Source of the DNA: Kluyvera intermedia
Lineage (GTDB): Bacteria; Pseudomonadota; Gammaproteobacteria; Enterobacterales; Enterobacteriaceae
Length of the DNA: 64,000 nucleotides
NCBI RefSeq assembly: GCF_034424175.1
Contig: NZ_CP139986.1
Location: 434,001 to 498,000 of the forward strand
Reading direction: 5' to 3'
The first letter of the stretch is position 1. Every line of letters begins with the position of its first letter. Both the position numbers and the translations under genes were made by a program. The notes beneath the pieces are model-generated. The model saw only the letters and a list, made by a program, of their open reading frames with translations. It did no database searches and was not told the DNA's origin. Below, piece after piece: positions 17,724-26,087 of this stretch.

Positions 17724-18831
17724 ACAGAAAAATCTGGTGATCGCTCCCGATGTACAGGGTGTTGTTTCGCTTCAACTGCGCAATCTGCCGTGGAAGCAGG
17801 CGGTGCAAACGGTGATCAACAGTAGCGGGTTGCTACTTAGCCATGAGAATGGCGTGATGTATGTCCATTCGCCGCGCTGGCGTGCAGAAAAACAGGCGCA
17901 AGCACAGGCGGAAAAAGAGCAGCGCCAGCAGACAAGAGCGCTGAGTAATCGCAGCATTGTGTTGCATCATGCGGATGCCAGTGAACTGGCAAAGGCCGGT
18001 GAGAAACTGCTGAGCAAGCGGGGCACACTGACCGTGGATAAACGCACCAACCGGTTGATTGTGCGCGATGACGACGACCATCTTCCTGAGTTTGCCACAT
18101 GGGCGAAGGAGATGGATCTCCCGGTCGGTCAGGTTGAAATAGCGGCGCATATTGTCACTATTAATGAGACGAGTCTGCGGGAACTCGGTGTGAAATGGAA
18201 TCTCGCTGACGCGAGCGGAACGCCAGGTTCTGGCAAATTCACCACGCTTAGCAGCAATCTGGCGGTAGCCGATGCCGCCACGCGTACCGGTTTTAATATT
18301 GGGCGCATCAACGGCCGTTTACTGGAGCTGGAACTGTCGGCGCTGGAGCAAAAACAGAAGGTTGATATCATCGCTAGCCCTCGACTTCTGGCGTCACACC
18401 TACAGCCTGCTAGCATTAAGCAGGGCAGCGAGATCCCGTATCAGGTTTCCAGCGGCGAAAGTGGCGCGACCTCGGTAGAGTTTAAAGAGGCGGTGCTGGG
18501 TATGGAGGTGACGCCGACGGTTCTGCAAAGCAATCGCATTCGGCTGAAGCTGCATATCAGCGAAAATATGCCGGGGCAGGTCCTCCAGCAGGCGGATGGG
18601 GAGGTTCTGGCGATTGATAAACAGGAAATCGAAACCCAGGTTGAGGTTCGTAGCGGTGAAACGCTGGCATTAGGAGGGATCTTTTCGCAGAAAAATAAAA
18701 ATGCCAGCGACAGCGTTCCCTTACTTGGCGACATTCCCCTGTTAGGGCATCTTTTCCGTCGAGATGGGAAGGATAATGAACGTCGTGAGCTGGTGGTATT
18801 TATCACACCACGTATTATTTCTGCACAATAG
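17593..18831 (+). CDS. hofQ: Secretin-family outer-membrane protein HofQ
   Basis: HofQ is the secretin of the hof cluster, forming an outer-membrane channel proposed to admit DNA. The 412-residue protein equals E. coli HofQ in length. A signal peptide (MIKRISLLMLMLLGWPKFCLA) is followed by N-terminal secretin/TonB short N-terminal and NolW-like domains, including DKRTNRLIVRDDD. The C-terminal secretin core has VEFKEAVLGMEVTPTV and the hallmark GGIFSQKNK...VPLLGDIPLLG, ending FITPRI. ATG at 17593 gives the signal peptide and has GAAGGA upstream; an in-frame start at 17533 would bury it. The start lies 131 bp inside hofP. Confidence 0.92.
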   Translation: MIKRISLLMLMLLGWPKFCLAKNITLVVDDVPVAQVLQSLADLEQKNLVIAPDVQGVVSLQLRNLPWKQAVQTVINSSGLLLSHENGVMYVHSPRWRAEKQAQAQAEKEQRQQTRALSNRSIVLHHADASELAKAGEKLLSKRGTLTVDKRTNRLIVRDDDDHLPEFATWAKEMDLPVGQVEIAAHIVTINETSLRELGVKWNLADASGTPGSGKFTTLSSNLAVADAATRTGFNIGRINGRLLELELSALEQKQKVDIIASPRLLASHLQPASIKQGSEIPYQVSSGESGATSVEFKEAVLGMEVTPTVLQSNRIRLKLHISENMPGQVLQQADGEVLAIDKQEIETQVEVRSGETLALGGIFSQKNKNASDSVPLLGDIPLLGHLFRRDGKDNERRELVVFITPRIISAQ

Positions 18832-18903
18832 CGGTAGGTAAACGGGATAATTTGGGGGGTAAGATACGCCCCGGGTTTGACGTGGCGTCAGATTTAGCAT
18901 ACA

Positions 18904-18940
18904 AGGAGTACCGATTTGAGAGTCAACGGGCTCTACTCCT
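18904..18940 (+). other. Inverted repeat in the hofQ-aroK spacer
   Basis: AGGAGTA (18904-18910) pairs with TACTCCT (18934-18940), with an inner GAG/CTC pairing. No T run follows, so it may be a leader hairpin of the aroK transcript and not a terminator. The remainder of the 280 bp spacer (18832-19111) shows no convincing gene. Confidence 0.45.
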
Positions 18941-19111
18941 TCTCCAGCAGTCTGCTGATTTAATCTGTTGCCAAACCAGCCGGAGTATTGAGATAATTTT
19001 CAGTCTGACTCTCGCTCTATTGCATAAGAGGTTTCAGTTCATGTCCTGCGGCGTGCGAAGTTATGCGGCGCGGATTTATCATTAACGAATAGTCTTAGTA
19101 GTACCAAAAAA

Positions 19112-19633
19112 ATGGCAGAGAAACGCAATATCTTTCTGGTTGGGCCCATGGGTGCCGGCAAAAGCACCATTGGGCGCCAGCTAGCTCAACAGCTCAATAT
19201 GGAATTTTACGATTCTGATCACGAGATTGAGAAACGAACAGGCGCTGACGTGGGCTGGGTCTTCGATGTCGAAGGCGAAGAAGGTTTCCGTGACCGTGAA
19301 GAAAAAATCATCAATGAGTTAACGGAAAAGCAGGGTATCGTTCTGGCGACAGGCGGTGGCTCAGTAAAATCACGTGAAACGCGCAATCGTCTCTCCGCTC
19401 GTGGCGTCGTTGTGTATCTGGAAACGACCATCGAAAAACAGCTGGCACGTACTCAGCGCGATAAAAAGCGCCCGCTGCTGCAGGTTGAAACGCCGCCTCG
19501 TGAAGTGCTTGAAGCGCTGGCTGATGAACGTAATCCTCTTTATGAAGAGATTGCTGACGTCACCATCCGCACAGACGATCAGAGTGCAAAAGTTGTCGCC
19601 AACCAGATTATTCATATGCTGGAAAGCAACTAA
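19112..19633 (+). CDS. aroK: Shikimate kinase 1
   Basis: AroK phosphorylates shikimate with ATP to shikimate 3-phosphate, the fifth step of the chorismate pathway. The 173-residue product is nearly identical to E. coli AroK. Visible features are Walker A GPMGAGKST (11-19), the shikimate-binding DSDHEIE segment, ATGGGSV (about residues 78-84) and the lid region with RDKKRPLL. The ribosome site before ATG 19112 is weak (ACCAAAAAA), as is usual for this gene. It starts the aroK-aroB-damX-dam-rpe-gph-trpS series, 58 bp ahead of aroB. Confidence 0.97.
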   Translation: MAEKRNIFLVGPMGAGKSTIGRQLAQQLNMEFYDSDHEIEKRTGADVGWVFDVEGEEGFRDREEKIINELTEKQGIVLATGGGSVKSRETRNRLSARGVVVYLETTIEKQLARTQRDKKRPLLQVETPPREVLEALADERNPLYEEIADVTIRTDDQSAKVVANQIIHMLESN

Positions 19634-19691
19634 TACTGGCCCGAATGGTAGAACGCCAGCGAATATAAGTTACTAAGGTGGACGTCGCGTT

Positions 19692-20786
19692 ATGGAGAGA
19701 CTTACTGTCACCCTCGGGGAACGTAGTTACCCGATAACCATCGCGGCTGGTTTGTTTAACGATCCAGCTTACTTCTTACCGCTAAAGTCTGGCGATCAGG
19801 TTATGCTGGTCACCAACGAAACGCTGGCACCACTCTACCTGGACCAGGTTCGCTCCATGCTGGAGCAGATTGGCGTGAAAGTTGATAGCGTCATTCTGCC
19901 GGACGGCGAACAGTATAAAAGCCTGTCGGTAATGGACACCGTCTTTAGCGCGCTTTTGCAAAAACCACACGGTCGTGACACCACCCTCGTTGCATTGGGT
20001 GGCGGTGTGATTGGCGACTTAACCGGTTTTGCTGCGGCAAGCTATCAGCGCGGCGTGCGTTTTATCCAGGTTCCTACCACCTTGCTGTCTCAGGTGGATT
20101 CTTCGGTTGGCGGCAAAACCGCGGTCAACCATCCTCTCGGTAAAAACATGATCGGCGCATTCTGGCAGCCTGCCTCCGTGGTGGTTGACCTTAATTGCCT
20201 GAAGACATTGCCAAAACGAGAGCTCTCCTCTGGCCTTGCCGAAGTAATTAAATACGGCATCATTCTCGATGCGCCGTTCTTCGACTGGTTAGAGAACAAC
20301 ATCGATGCGCTAATGGCGCTGGATGAAAAAGCAATGGCGTACTGTATCCGCCGTTGTTGTGAGCTAAAAGCCGATGTTGTCGCGGCAGACGAGCGCGAAA
20401 CCGGGTTACGTGCTTTACTCAATCTTGGGCATACGTTCGGTCATGCGATCGAAGCCGAGATGGGCTACGGTAACTGGCTACACGGTGAAGCGGTTGCTGC
20501 GGGCATGGTGATGGCAGCGCATGCCTCCGAACGCCTGGGGCAGTTTGCTTCTCAGGATACGCAGCGGATTATCACCCTGCTCAAGCGTGCAGGGCTGCCG
20601 GTTACCGGTCCACAAGAAATGTCTGCAGAAGCGTATCTGCCGCACATGATGCGAGATAAAAAAGTCCTGGCGGGCGAAATGCGGTTAGTACTGCCGCTAG
20701 CCATCGGGAAAAGTGAGGTACGCGGTGGCGTCTCTCACGATGTGGTTCTTGGTGCTATTGCTGATACTCAGCGGGCGCAACTATAA
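19692..20786 (+). CDS. aroB: 3-dehydroquinate synthase
   Basis: AroB converts DAHP to 3-dehydroquinate using bound NAD+ and a divalent metal, the second step of the shikimate pathway. The 364-residue protein is two residues longer than E. coli AroB. It has the NAD-binding GGGVIGDLTGF, the DSSVGGKTAVNHPLGKN substrate segment, metal ligands in the GLAEVIKYG region and NLGHTFGHAIE, and a downstream HGEAVAAGM motif. An AAGGTGGA-type ribosome site precedes the start. Placement directly behind aroK puts two shikimate steps in one transcript. Confidence 0.97.
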   Translation: MERLTVTLGERSYPITIAAGLFNDPAYFLPLKSGDQVMLVTNETLAPLYLDQVRSMLEQIGVKVDSVILPDGEQYKSLSVMDTVFSALLQKPHGRDTTLVALGGGVIGDLTGFAAASYQRGVRFIQVPTTLLSQVDSSVGGKTAVNHPLGKNMIGAFWQPASVVVDLNCLKTLPKRELSSGLAEVIKYGIILDAPFFDWLENNIDALMALDEKAMAYCIRRCCELKADVVAADERETGLRALLNLGHTFGHAIEAEMGYGNWLHGEAVAAGMVMAAHASERLGQFASQDTQRIITLLKRAGLPVTGPQEMSAEAYLPHMMRDKKVLAGEMRLVLPLAIGKSEVRGGVSHDVVLGAIADTQRAQL

Positions 20787-20870
20787 GAAAGGTCTAGCCG
20801 CATTTGCGCGGTGTTTTAACTTCAGGCGATGTGCAAAAGTCGTAGCATAAGCCTTTTAGTGGGGTGTTAA

Positions 20871-22187
20871 ATGGATGAATTTAAACCAGAAGACGAGCTG
20901 AAACCCGATCCCAGCGATCGTCGTACTGGTCGTTCTCGTCAGGCTTCCGATCGTGACAGCGAGCCACAGATCAATTTTGATGATGTGGAACTCGATGCTG
21001 ACGAGCGTCGCCCTTCTCGTAGCCGAAAAGCGCGTGAAGAAGATGAGCCAGAGGACGAATATTATGAATCCGATGATGATGGTGAGGCTGATGACGAAGT
21101 CGTAGAGCGTCGCCCACGTCAACGTAAAAATGCTGCGCCGCGTAAACCTGCCTCTCGTCAGTACATCATGATGGGGCTGGGGATTGTGGTATTGCTGGTG
21201 CTGATTGTCGGCATTGGCTCGGCATTAAAAGCGCCGTCATCGTCAAACGATCAAAGTACATCAGCCGAAAAGAGCATCTCTCTTTCTGGTGATGCTGCCG
21301 ATCAGGCTAATGCGGCAGCTCCTGCGCCGGGAACGAGCACGCAGCAGGATGTTTCTTTACCTCCAATTTCCTCCACGCCGACTCAGGGCCAGGAAACGGC
21401 AGCACCAGACGGCCAGCAGCGCGTCGAAGTGCAGGGTGACCTGAATAATGCGCTGACTCAACAGCAAGATCAGATCGACAACGCGGTGGTCAATTCAACA
21501 CTGCCGACCGAGCCTGCGACTGTTGCACCAATCCGTAATGGCGCGCGTCCGGCTACGAATGCAGCGGAAACACCTCGCCAGACTACGGCAACAACGCGTC
21601 CTGAGCGTAAGAATACGGTGATTGAATCTAAGCCACAGCCTACAGCAACGGTGAAAACCCCAGCCGCGCAGAGCAAACCTGTTGCCCAAAGCAAACCTGT
21701 GACGGCGGCGCCTAAGCAAACTGAAACTGCGGCGGCCACGACTCCAGCTAAAGCACCTGCAACGCAATCTGCTAAACCGGCTGCAACGACGGCTGCACCT
21801 GCCGCCACGGCTGCACCTGCCGCCACGGCTGCAACTACGGCACCAGCTGCAACTGCTAAAGCGACGCCAGCTCCTGCAACGGCTGCGACCGGTAAGTCTG
21901 CGGGCGATGTCAATTCACTGAAATCCGCATCGGGTTCGCATTACACCCTGCAGCTCAGCTCCTCTTCAAACTACGACAACCTCAGCGGTTGGGCGAAGAA
22001 AGAGAATCTGAAAAACTACGTGGTGTATGAGACGTCCCGTAACGGTCAGCCATGGTATGTGCTGGTAAGCGGTATTTACGCCTCAAAAGATGATGCGAAA
22101 CGTGCCGTGACCACGCTGCCAGCTGACGTCCAGGCGAAGAACCCGTGGGCGAAACCGCTGCGTCAGGTTCAGACCGACCTGAAATAA
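20871..22187 (+). CDS. damX: Cell-division SPOR-domain protein DamX
   Basis: DamX is an inner-membrane protein that reaches the septum through a periplasmic SPOR domain binding denuded glycan strands. The 438-residue protein (E. coli 428) has an acidic and arginine-rich cytoplasmic domain (1-95), one membrane helix (about 99-119, MGLGIVVLLVLIVGIG), a long Ala/Thr/Pro-rich periplasmic linker (about 120-345) and a C-terminal SPOR domain (about 350-430) with YTLQLSSSSNYDNL and WYVLVSGIY. Ten extra residues over E. coli lie in the linker, which includes an exact DNA tandem repeat. It is followed by a hairpin and dam. Confidence 0.95.
   Translation: MDEFKPEDELKPDPSDRRTGRSRQASDRDSEPQINFDDVELDADERRPSRSRKAREEDEPEDEYYESDDDGEADDEVVERRPRQRKNAAPRKPASRQYIMMGLGIVVLLVLIVGIGSALKAPSSSNDQSTSAEKSISLSGDAADQANAAAPAPGTSTQQDVSLPPISSTPTQGQETAAPDGQQRVEVQGDLNNALTQQQDQIDNAVVNSTLPTEPATVAPIRNGARPATNAAETPRQTTATTRPERKNTVIESKPQPTATVKTPAAQSKPVAQSKPVTAAPKQTETAAATTPAKAPATQSAKPAATTAAPAATAAPAATAATTAPAATAKATPAPATAATGKSAGDVNSLKSASGSHYTLQLSSSSNYDNLSGWAKKENLKNYVVYETSRNGQPWYVLVSGIYASKDDAKRAVTTLPADVQAKNPWAKPLRQVQTDLK
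21791..21826 (+). repeat. 18-bp tandem repeat (two exact units) in the damX linker
   Basis: The unit GGCTGCACCTGCCGCCAC occurs twice in perfect tandem, followed by a degenerate third start (GGCTGCAACTAC). It encodes Ala/Pro/Thr repeats and keeps the reading frame, so copy number can vary without truncating DamX. Confidence 0.85.
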
Positions 22188-22213
22188 TCGCCGTTTCTTG
22201 ACAGAAACCGTCC

Positions 22214-22241
22214 CTTCGCGCAGCCTTGAGGCCGCGCGAAG
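22214..22241 (+). other. Intercistronic hairpin between damX and dam
   Basis: CTTCGCGC pairs with GCGCGAAG, with an inner GCC/GGC pairing, inside the 124 bp damX-dam spacer. It has no T run, so partial termination, RNA processing or messenger protection are all possible. Confidence 0.55.
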
Positions 22242-22311
22242 TGGACGTAGAAGCGCAGTATGCTGTCGGAGCTTTTTCCACAGCCGGAGACAGTGTAATT
22301 AGTCAGGCCGC

Positions 22312-23139
22312 ATGAAAAAAAATCGCGCTTTTCTTAAATGGGCGGGGGGAAAGTACCCTCTGCTCGACGATATAAGACATCATCTGCCTGATGGCGATTG
22401 TCTGGTTGAACCTTTCGTTGGTGCTGGATCGGTATTCCTGAATACCGATTTTTCGCGTTATATCCTCGCTGATATCAACAGCGACCTCATTGAACTCTAT
22501 AAAATAGTCAAAACGCGCGCCGATGAGTATATCGAGCAGGCGCGGGTGATGTTTGTGCCTGAAACAAACAACGCCGAATGCTACTACCTGCTGCGTGAAG
22601 AGTTTAACCGCAGTAGTGACCTGTTCCGTCGCGCCGTGTTGTTTTTATACCTTAATCGCCACGGCTATAACGGCCTGTGTCGCTATAACCTGCGCGGTGA
22701 GTTTAACGTCCCGTTTGGGCGTTATAAGAAACCTTACTTCCCGGAAGCTGAGCTGCGTCACTTTGCCGTGAAGGCACAGTATGCTGAATTTTATTGTGAA
22801 TCGTATGAAGCGTGTATGACGCGTGCCGATGCGCGTTCGGTCGTGTATTGCGATCCGCCATATGCACCCTTAACGGCGACGGCGAACTTCACCGCATACC
22901 ATACCAACAGCTTCAGCCTTGAACAGCAGGCTTTTCTGGCTCAAAAGGCAGAAGAGCTGGTGTCCCAGCGTATTCCGGTACTCATTTCTAATCATCGCAC
23001 CCCGATGACGTTAGATTGGTATAAAAACGCGGCAGAAACGTATACCGTAAAAGTTCGACGCAGCATTAGCCGCAATGGCGGCACGCGTAAAAAGGTGGAA
23101 GAGCTGTTGGCGCTGTATCGGCCACCAGGGAAAAAATAA
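22312..23139 (+). CDS. dam: DNA adenine methyltransferase (GATC)
   Basis: Dam methylates adenine N6 in GATC, guiding mismatch repair, replication timing and phase-variable promoters. The 275-residue protein (E. coli 278) has the alpha-group order: AGGK (11-14) in the cofactor pocket, the target-recognition region with GYNGLCRYN and GRYKKPYFP in the middle, and the catalytic DPPY at 181-184. The SAM-binding VEPFVGAGSVF is present near residue 32. It lies 124 bp after damX and 39 bp ahead of rpe. It is the housekeeping enzyme and not a phage or restriction-linked copy, judging by position and identity. Confidence 0.97.
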   Translation: MKKNRAFLKWAGGKYPLLDDIRHHLPDGDCLVEPFVGAGSVFLNTDFSRYILADINSDLIELYKIVKTRADEYIEQARVMFVPETNNAECYYLLREEFNRSSDLFRRAVLFLYLNRHGYNGLCRYNLRGEFNVPFGRYKKPYFPEAELRHFAVKAQYAEFYCESYEACMTRADARSVVYCDPPYAPLTATANFTAYHTNSFSLEQQAFLAQKAEELVSQRIPVLISNHRTPMTLDWYKNAAETYTVKVRRSISRNGGTRKKVEELLALYRPPGKK

Positions 23140-23178
23140 CGTTAATAGCCTAATGGGATAGGCTTTGAGGAGATGCGG

Positions 23179-23856
23179 ATGAAACAGTACCTTATTGCCC
23201 CTTCAATTTTGTCGGCTGACTTTGCCCGTCTGGGGGAAGACACTGCCCGTGCGCTAGCCGCCGGGGCGGATGTGGTTCATTTCGATGTTATGGATAACCA
23301 TTACGTGCCGAACCTGACCATCGGACCGATGGTGTTAAAATCGCTGCGTAATTACGGCATCACCGCACCTATTGACGTGCATCTGATGGTGAAGCCCGTT
23401 GACCGTCTGGTCCCGGATTTTGCTGCCGCAGGTGCTAGCATTATCACTTTCCACCCTGAAGCCTCCGAGCATGTCGACCGTACCTTACAGCTGATTAAAG
23501 AAAATGGCTGTAAGGCTGGTCTGGTGTTTAACCCGGCCACGTCGCTTAGCTATCTCGACTATGTGATGGATAAGCTTGACGTTATCCTGCTGATGTCGGT
23601 AAACCCTGGCTTTGGTGGACAATCCTTTATCCCTCACACCCTGGAAAAACTGCGTGAAGTCCGTCGCCGCATTGATGAATCCGGCTATGACATTCGCCTT
23701 GAGGTGGATGGCGGTGTGAAGGTAAACAATATTAGTGAAATTGCGGCAGCCGGGGCGGATATGTTTGTCGCCGGTTCGGCGATTTTCGACCAACCAGACT
23801 ACAAAAAAGTCATTGATGAAATGCGCAGTGAACTGGCAAAGGTAAGTCATGGATAA
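23179..23856 (+). CDS. rpe: Ribulose-5-phosphate 3-epimerase
   Basis: Rpe interconverts ribulose 5-phosphate and xylulose 5-phosphate in the non-oxidative pentose phosphate pathway. The 225-residue TIM-barrel protein has the same length as E. coli Rpe. It shows the N-terminal IAPSILSADFARLG, metal ligands in HFDVMDNHYVPN and DVHLMV, the MSVNPGFGGQ motif and the phosphate-binding LEVDGGVK and AGSAIF. ATG at 23179 has GAGGAG about 6 bases upstream; ATG at 23173 overlaps that site. The stop overlaps the gph start by 8 bp. Confidence 0.97.
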   Translation: MKQYLIAPSILSADFARLGEDTARALAAGADVVHFDVMDNHYVPNLTIGPMVLKSLRNYGITAPIDVHLMVKPVDRLVPDFAAAGASIITFHPEASEHVDRTLQLIKENGCKAGLVFNPATSLSYLDYVMDKLDVILLMSVNPGFGGQSFIPHTLEKLREVRRRIDESGYDIRLEVDGGVKVNNISEIAAAGADMFVAGSAIFDQPDYKKVIDEMRSELAKVSHG

Positions 23857-24610
23857 ATTACAAACCATTCGCGGCGTCGCGTTTGATCTCGATGGCACGC
23901 TGGTAGACAGCGCGCCAGGGCTTACAGCGGCGGTGGATAACGCCCTGTATGCACTCGAACTTCCGGTTGCTGGCGAAGAGCGTGTCATTACCTGGATCGG
24001 CAATGGCGCTGACGTATTAATGGAGCGGGCGCTGAATTGGGCCCGTCAGGAACGCGCGACGCTGCGCGCTTCACAGGGGAAACCCTCCGTCGATAGTGAC
24101 GATATCCCACAGGAAGAGCAGCTACGTGTGCTGCGCAGCCTGTTTGACCGTTATTATGCCGACTTCGCCGAAGAAGGCAGCTTCCTGTTCCCGCACGTTG
24201 AACAGACGCTGGCTGCGCTGCATGACAGTGGATTACCGCTGGCGCTGGTGACCAACAAGCCGACGCCATTCGTTGCCCCTATTCTGGAATCGCTGGGCAT
24301 TGCCCGCTATTTCTCTGTCGTCATCGGCGGTGACGATGTGCAGAACAAAAAGCCGCACCCGGAGCCACTGCTGAAAGTGGTCGAGAAACTGGCGTTGACC
24401 CCAGAAGCACTGCTGTTTGTCGGCGATTCACGTAACGATATTCAGGCAGCCAAAGCGGCGGGCTGTACTTCCGTTGGTCTGACCTACGGCTATAACTACG
24501 GCGAAGCGATTGCAAAAAGCGAACCGGACGTTGTCTTCGACCACTTTAATCAACTTTTGCCCGCTCTTGGGCTTGCGAATAGTGAACATCAGGAATCAAA
24601 CAATGACTAA
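23849..24610 (+). CDS. gph: Phosphoglycolate phosphatase
   Basis: Gph dephosphorylates 2-phosphoglycolate, produced in part by repair of oxidised DNA ends. The 253-residue HAD protein (E. coli 252) shows motif I FDLDGTLVDS with D13 and D15, motif II LVTNKPT, the motif III lysine in NKKPHPEPLL and motif IV FVGDSRNDI. A helical C1 cap lies between motifs I and II. It overlaps rpe upstream and trpS downstream, each by 8 bp, consistent with coupled translation in the dam-rpe-gph-trpS series. Confidence 0.96.
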   Translation: MDKLQTIRGVAFDLDGTLVDSAPGLTAAVDNALYALELPVAGEERVITWIGNGADVLMERALNWARQERATLRASQGKPSVDSDDIPQEEQLRVLRSLFDRYYADFAEEGSFLFPHVEQTLAALHDSGLPLALVTNKPTPFVAPILESLGIARYFSVVIGGDDVQNKKPHPEPLLKVVEKLALTPEALLFVGDSRNDIQAAKAAGCTSVGLTYGYNYGEAIAKSEPDVVFDHFNQLLPALGLANSEHQESNND

Positions 24611-25607
24611 GCCCATCGTCTTTAGCGGCGCGCAGCCGTCAGGTGAACTGACCATCGGTAACTACATGGGTGCATTGCGTCAGTGGGTTAACATGCAGGA
24701 TGATTACCACTGTATCTACTGCATCGTAGACCAGCACGCGATCACCGTTCGCCAGGACCCACAGGCGCTGCGTAAAGCGACGCTGGATACGCTAGCCCTG
24801 TACCTTGCTTGTGGCATTGACCCAGAAAAAAGCACCATCTTCGTTCAATCCCACGTACCTGAGCATGCACAGCTCGGCTGGGCGCTGAACTGCTACACCT
24901 ATTTCGGTGAACTGAGCCGTATGACTCAGTTCAAAGATAAGTCAGCTCGTTATGCAGAAAACATTAACGCCGGTCTGTTTGATTACCCGGTACTGATGGC
25001 GGCAGATATTCTGCTGTACCAGACCAATCAAGTTCCGGTAGGCGAAGACCAGAAACAGCATCTGGAGTTGAGCCGTGACATCGCCCAGCGCTTCAATGCG
25101 ATTTACGGTGATGTGTTTAAGGTTCCTGAGCCGTTTATTCCTAAGTCTGGTGCTCGCGTGATGTCCCTGCTGGAGCCGACCAAGAAGATGTCCAAGTCGG
25201 ACGACAACCGTAATAACGTGATTGGCCTGCTTGAAGACCCGAAATCGGTCGTGAAGAAGATCAAACGTGCGGTGACCGATTCCGAAGAGCCGCCTGTTGT
25301 GCGCTATGACCTGAAAGAGAAAGCGGGTGTGTCTAACCTGCTGGATATTCTTTCGGGTGTCACTGGGCAGAGTATCCCTGAGCTGGAACAACACTTCGAA
25401 GGCAAGATGTACGGCCACCTGAAAGGGGAAGTTGCGGATGCGGTGTCTGGTATGCTGACTGAGTTACAGGAGCGTTATAACCGCTACCGTAACGATGAAG
25501 CATTCCTGCAGAAGATCATGAAAGACGGGGCCGAGAAATCCAGCGCCCATGCATCGCAAACGCTGAAAGCGGTATATGAAGCTATTGGTTTTGTCGCTAA
25601 ACCGTAA
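24603..25607 (+). CDS. trpS: Tryptophanyl-tRNA synthetase
   Basis: TrpS charges tRNA-Trp with tryptophan. The 334-residue class I synthetase equals E. coli TrpS in length. The HIGH-like signature is TIGN in QPSGELTIGNYMG, and the KMSKS loop appears as KKMSKSDDN near residue 195. ATG at 24603 matches the family N-terminus (MTKPIVFSG); an in-frame upstream start at 24510 would add 31 residues encoded inside gph and is rejected. A strong terminator follows, closing the operon that begins with aroK or damX. Confidence 0.98.
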   Translation: MTKPIVFSGAQPSGELTIGNYMGALRQWVNMQDDYHCIYCIVDQHAITVRQDPQALRKATLDTLALYLACGIDPEKSTIFVQSHVPEHAQLGWALNCYTYFGELSRMTQFKDKSARYAENINAGLFDYPVLMAADILLYQTNQVPVGEDQKQHLELSRDIAQRFNAIYGDVFKVPEPFIPKSGARVMSLLEPTKKMSKSDDNRNNVIGLLEDPKSVVKKIKRAVTDSEEPPVVRYDLKEKAGVSNLLDILSGVTGQSIPELEQHFEGKMYGHLKGEVADAVSGMLTELQERYNRYRNDEAFLQKIMKDGAEKSSAHASQTLKAVYEAIGFVAKP

Positions 25608-25624
25608 TTGGCTTTATTCATAAG

Positions 25625-25650
25625 AAAACCGGGATATTCCCGGTTTTTTA
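25625..25650. terminator. Terminator between trpS and yhfL
   Basis: AAAACCGGGA-TAT-TCCCGGTTTTTT forms a 10 bp stem with a T run downstream of trpS. The A run on the other side lets it also serve convergent yhfL. Confidence 0.92.
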
Positions 25651-25674
25651 TTATCGACACAAATATATATTCGA

Positions 25675-25848
25675 TTAGTTGACGGATGCTACGTCGCCAC
25701 AGCCGCCAATAATTTTGGAAATAGAAATAGCGGGGTGCAGCAGATAATCATAAGAACAGGTTTTATTTTTGTTCTGAATAGTACCAGTACAAGCCGTCAG
25801 AGTAGACAGTGCCAGCACCACAGCCGCAGCTTTGAGCATGTTCTTCAT
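25675..25848 (-). CDS. yhfL: Small lipoprotein YhfL
   Basis: A 57-codon gene reads MKNMLKAAAVVLALS and then the lipobox LTAC at residues 17-20, so the mature protein would begin at acylated C20. The mature part is short (about 38 residues) and holds two further cysteines in NKTCSYDYLLHP and IIGGCGD, possibly one disulfide. It closely resembles E. coli YhfL (55 aa), a predicted lipoprotein of unknown function. AAGGGATTATA precedes the start. As in E. coli it lies downstream of cysG on the same strand, but here it is next to trpS, without the frl and yhfS-Z genes between them. Confidence 0.88.
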   Translation of the reverse strand: MKNMLKAAAVVLALSTLTACTGTIQNKNKTCSYDYLLHPAISISKIIGGCGDVASVN

Positions 25849-26041
25849 TTATAATCCCTTTTAATTAAATAATTTTATTTATGCATAATTCCGTATGCTT
25901 TAAAAACATGATTGAATTAAGCTGAAATATATAAGCTCAAAATCAAGTGCTGTGTCAATTAAGTTAGTTGTTTGATTAATTAAAGATTGAATTAAGTAAT
26001 TATAATAATTGGGAATATATAAGGTAAAACAACAGGGAAGT

Positions 26042-26065
26042 GTGCTATACGCAAAGGTATAGCAC
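26042..26065 (-). terminator. Hairpin after cysG
   Basis: GTGCTATAC-GCAAAG-GTATAGCAC forms a perfect 9 bp stem 23 bp beyond the cysG stop. On the cysG strand only a weak U-rich stretch follows, so it may be an imperfect terminator. The rest of the 239 bp yhfL-cysG spacer is very AT-rich with no gene seen. Confidence 0.6.
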
Positions 26066-26087
26066 GGATATAAAGTCTGGATTCAGA

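Noticed and set aside
18852..19085. 77-codon plus-strand frame in the hofQ-aroK gap
   Set aside because: The product is not recognisable, the ribosome site is poor and the region looks like an untranslated leader.
21470..21913. 147-codon Ala/Val-rich minus-strand frame in damX
   Set aside because: It mirrors the Ala/Thr/Pro repeat-like linker of DamX and has no independent support.
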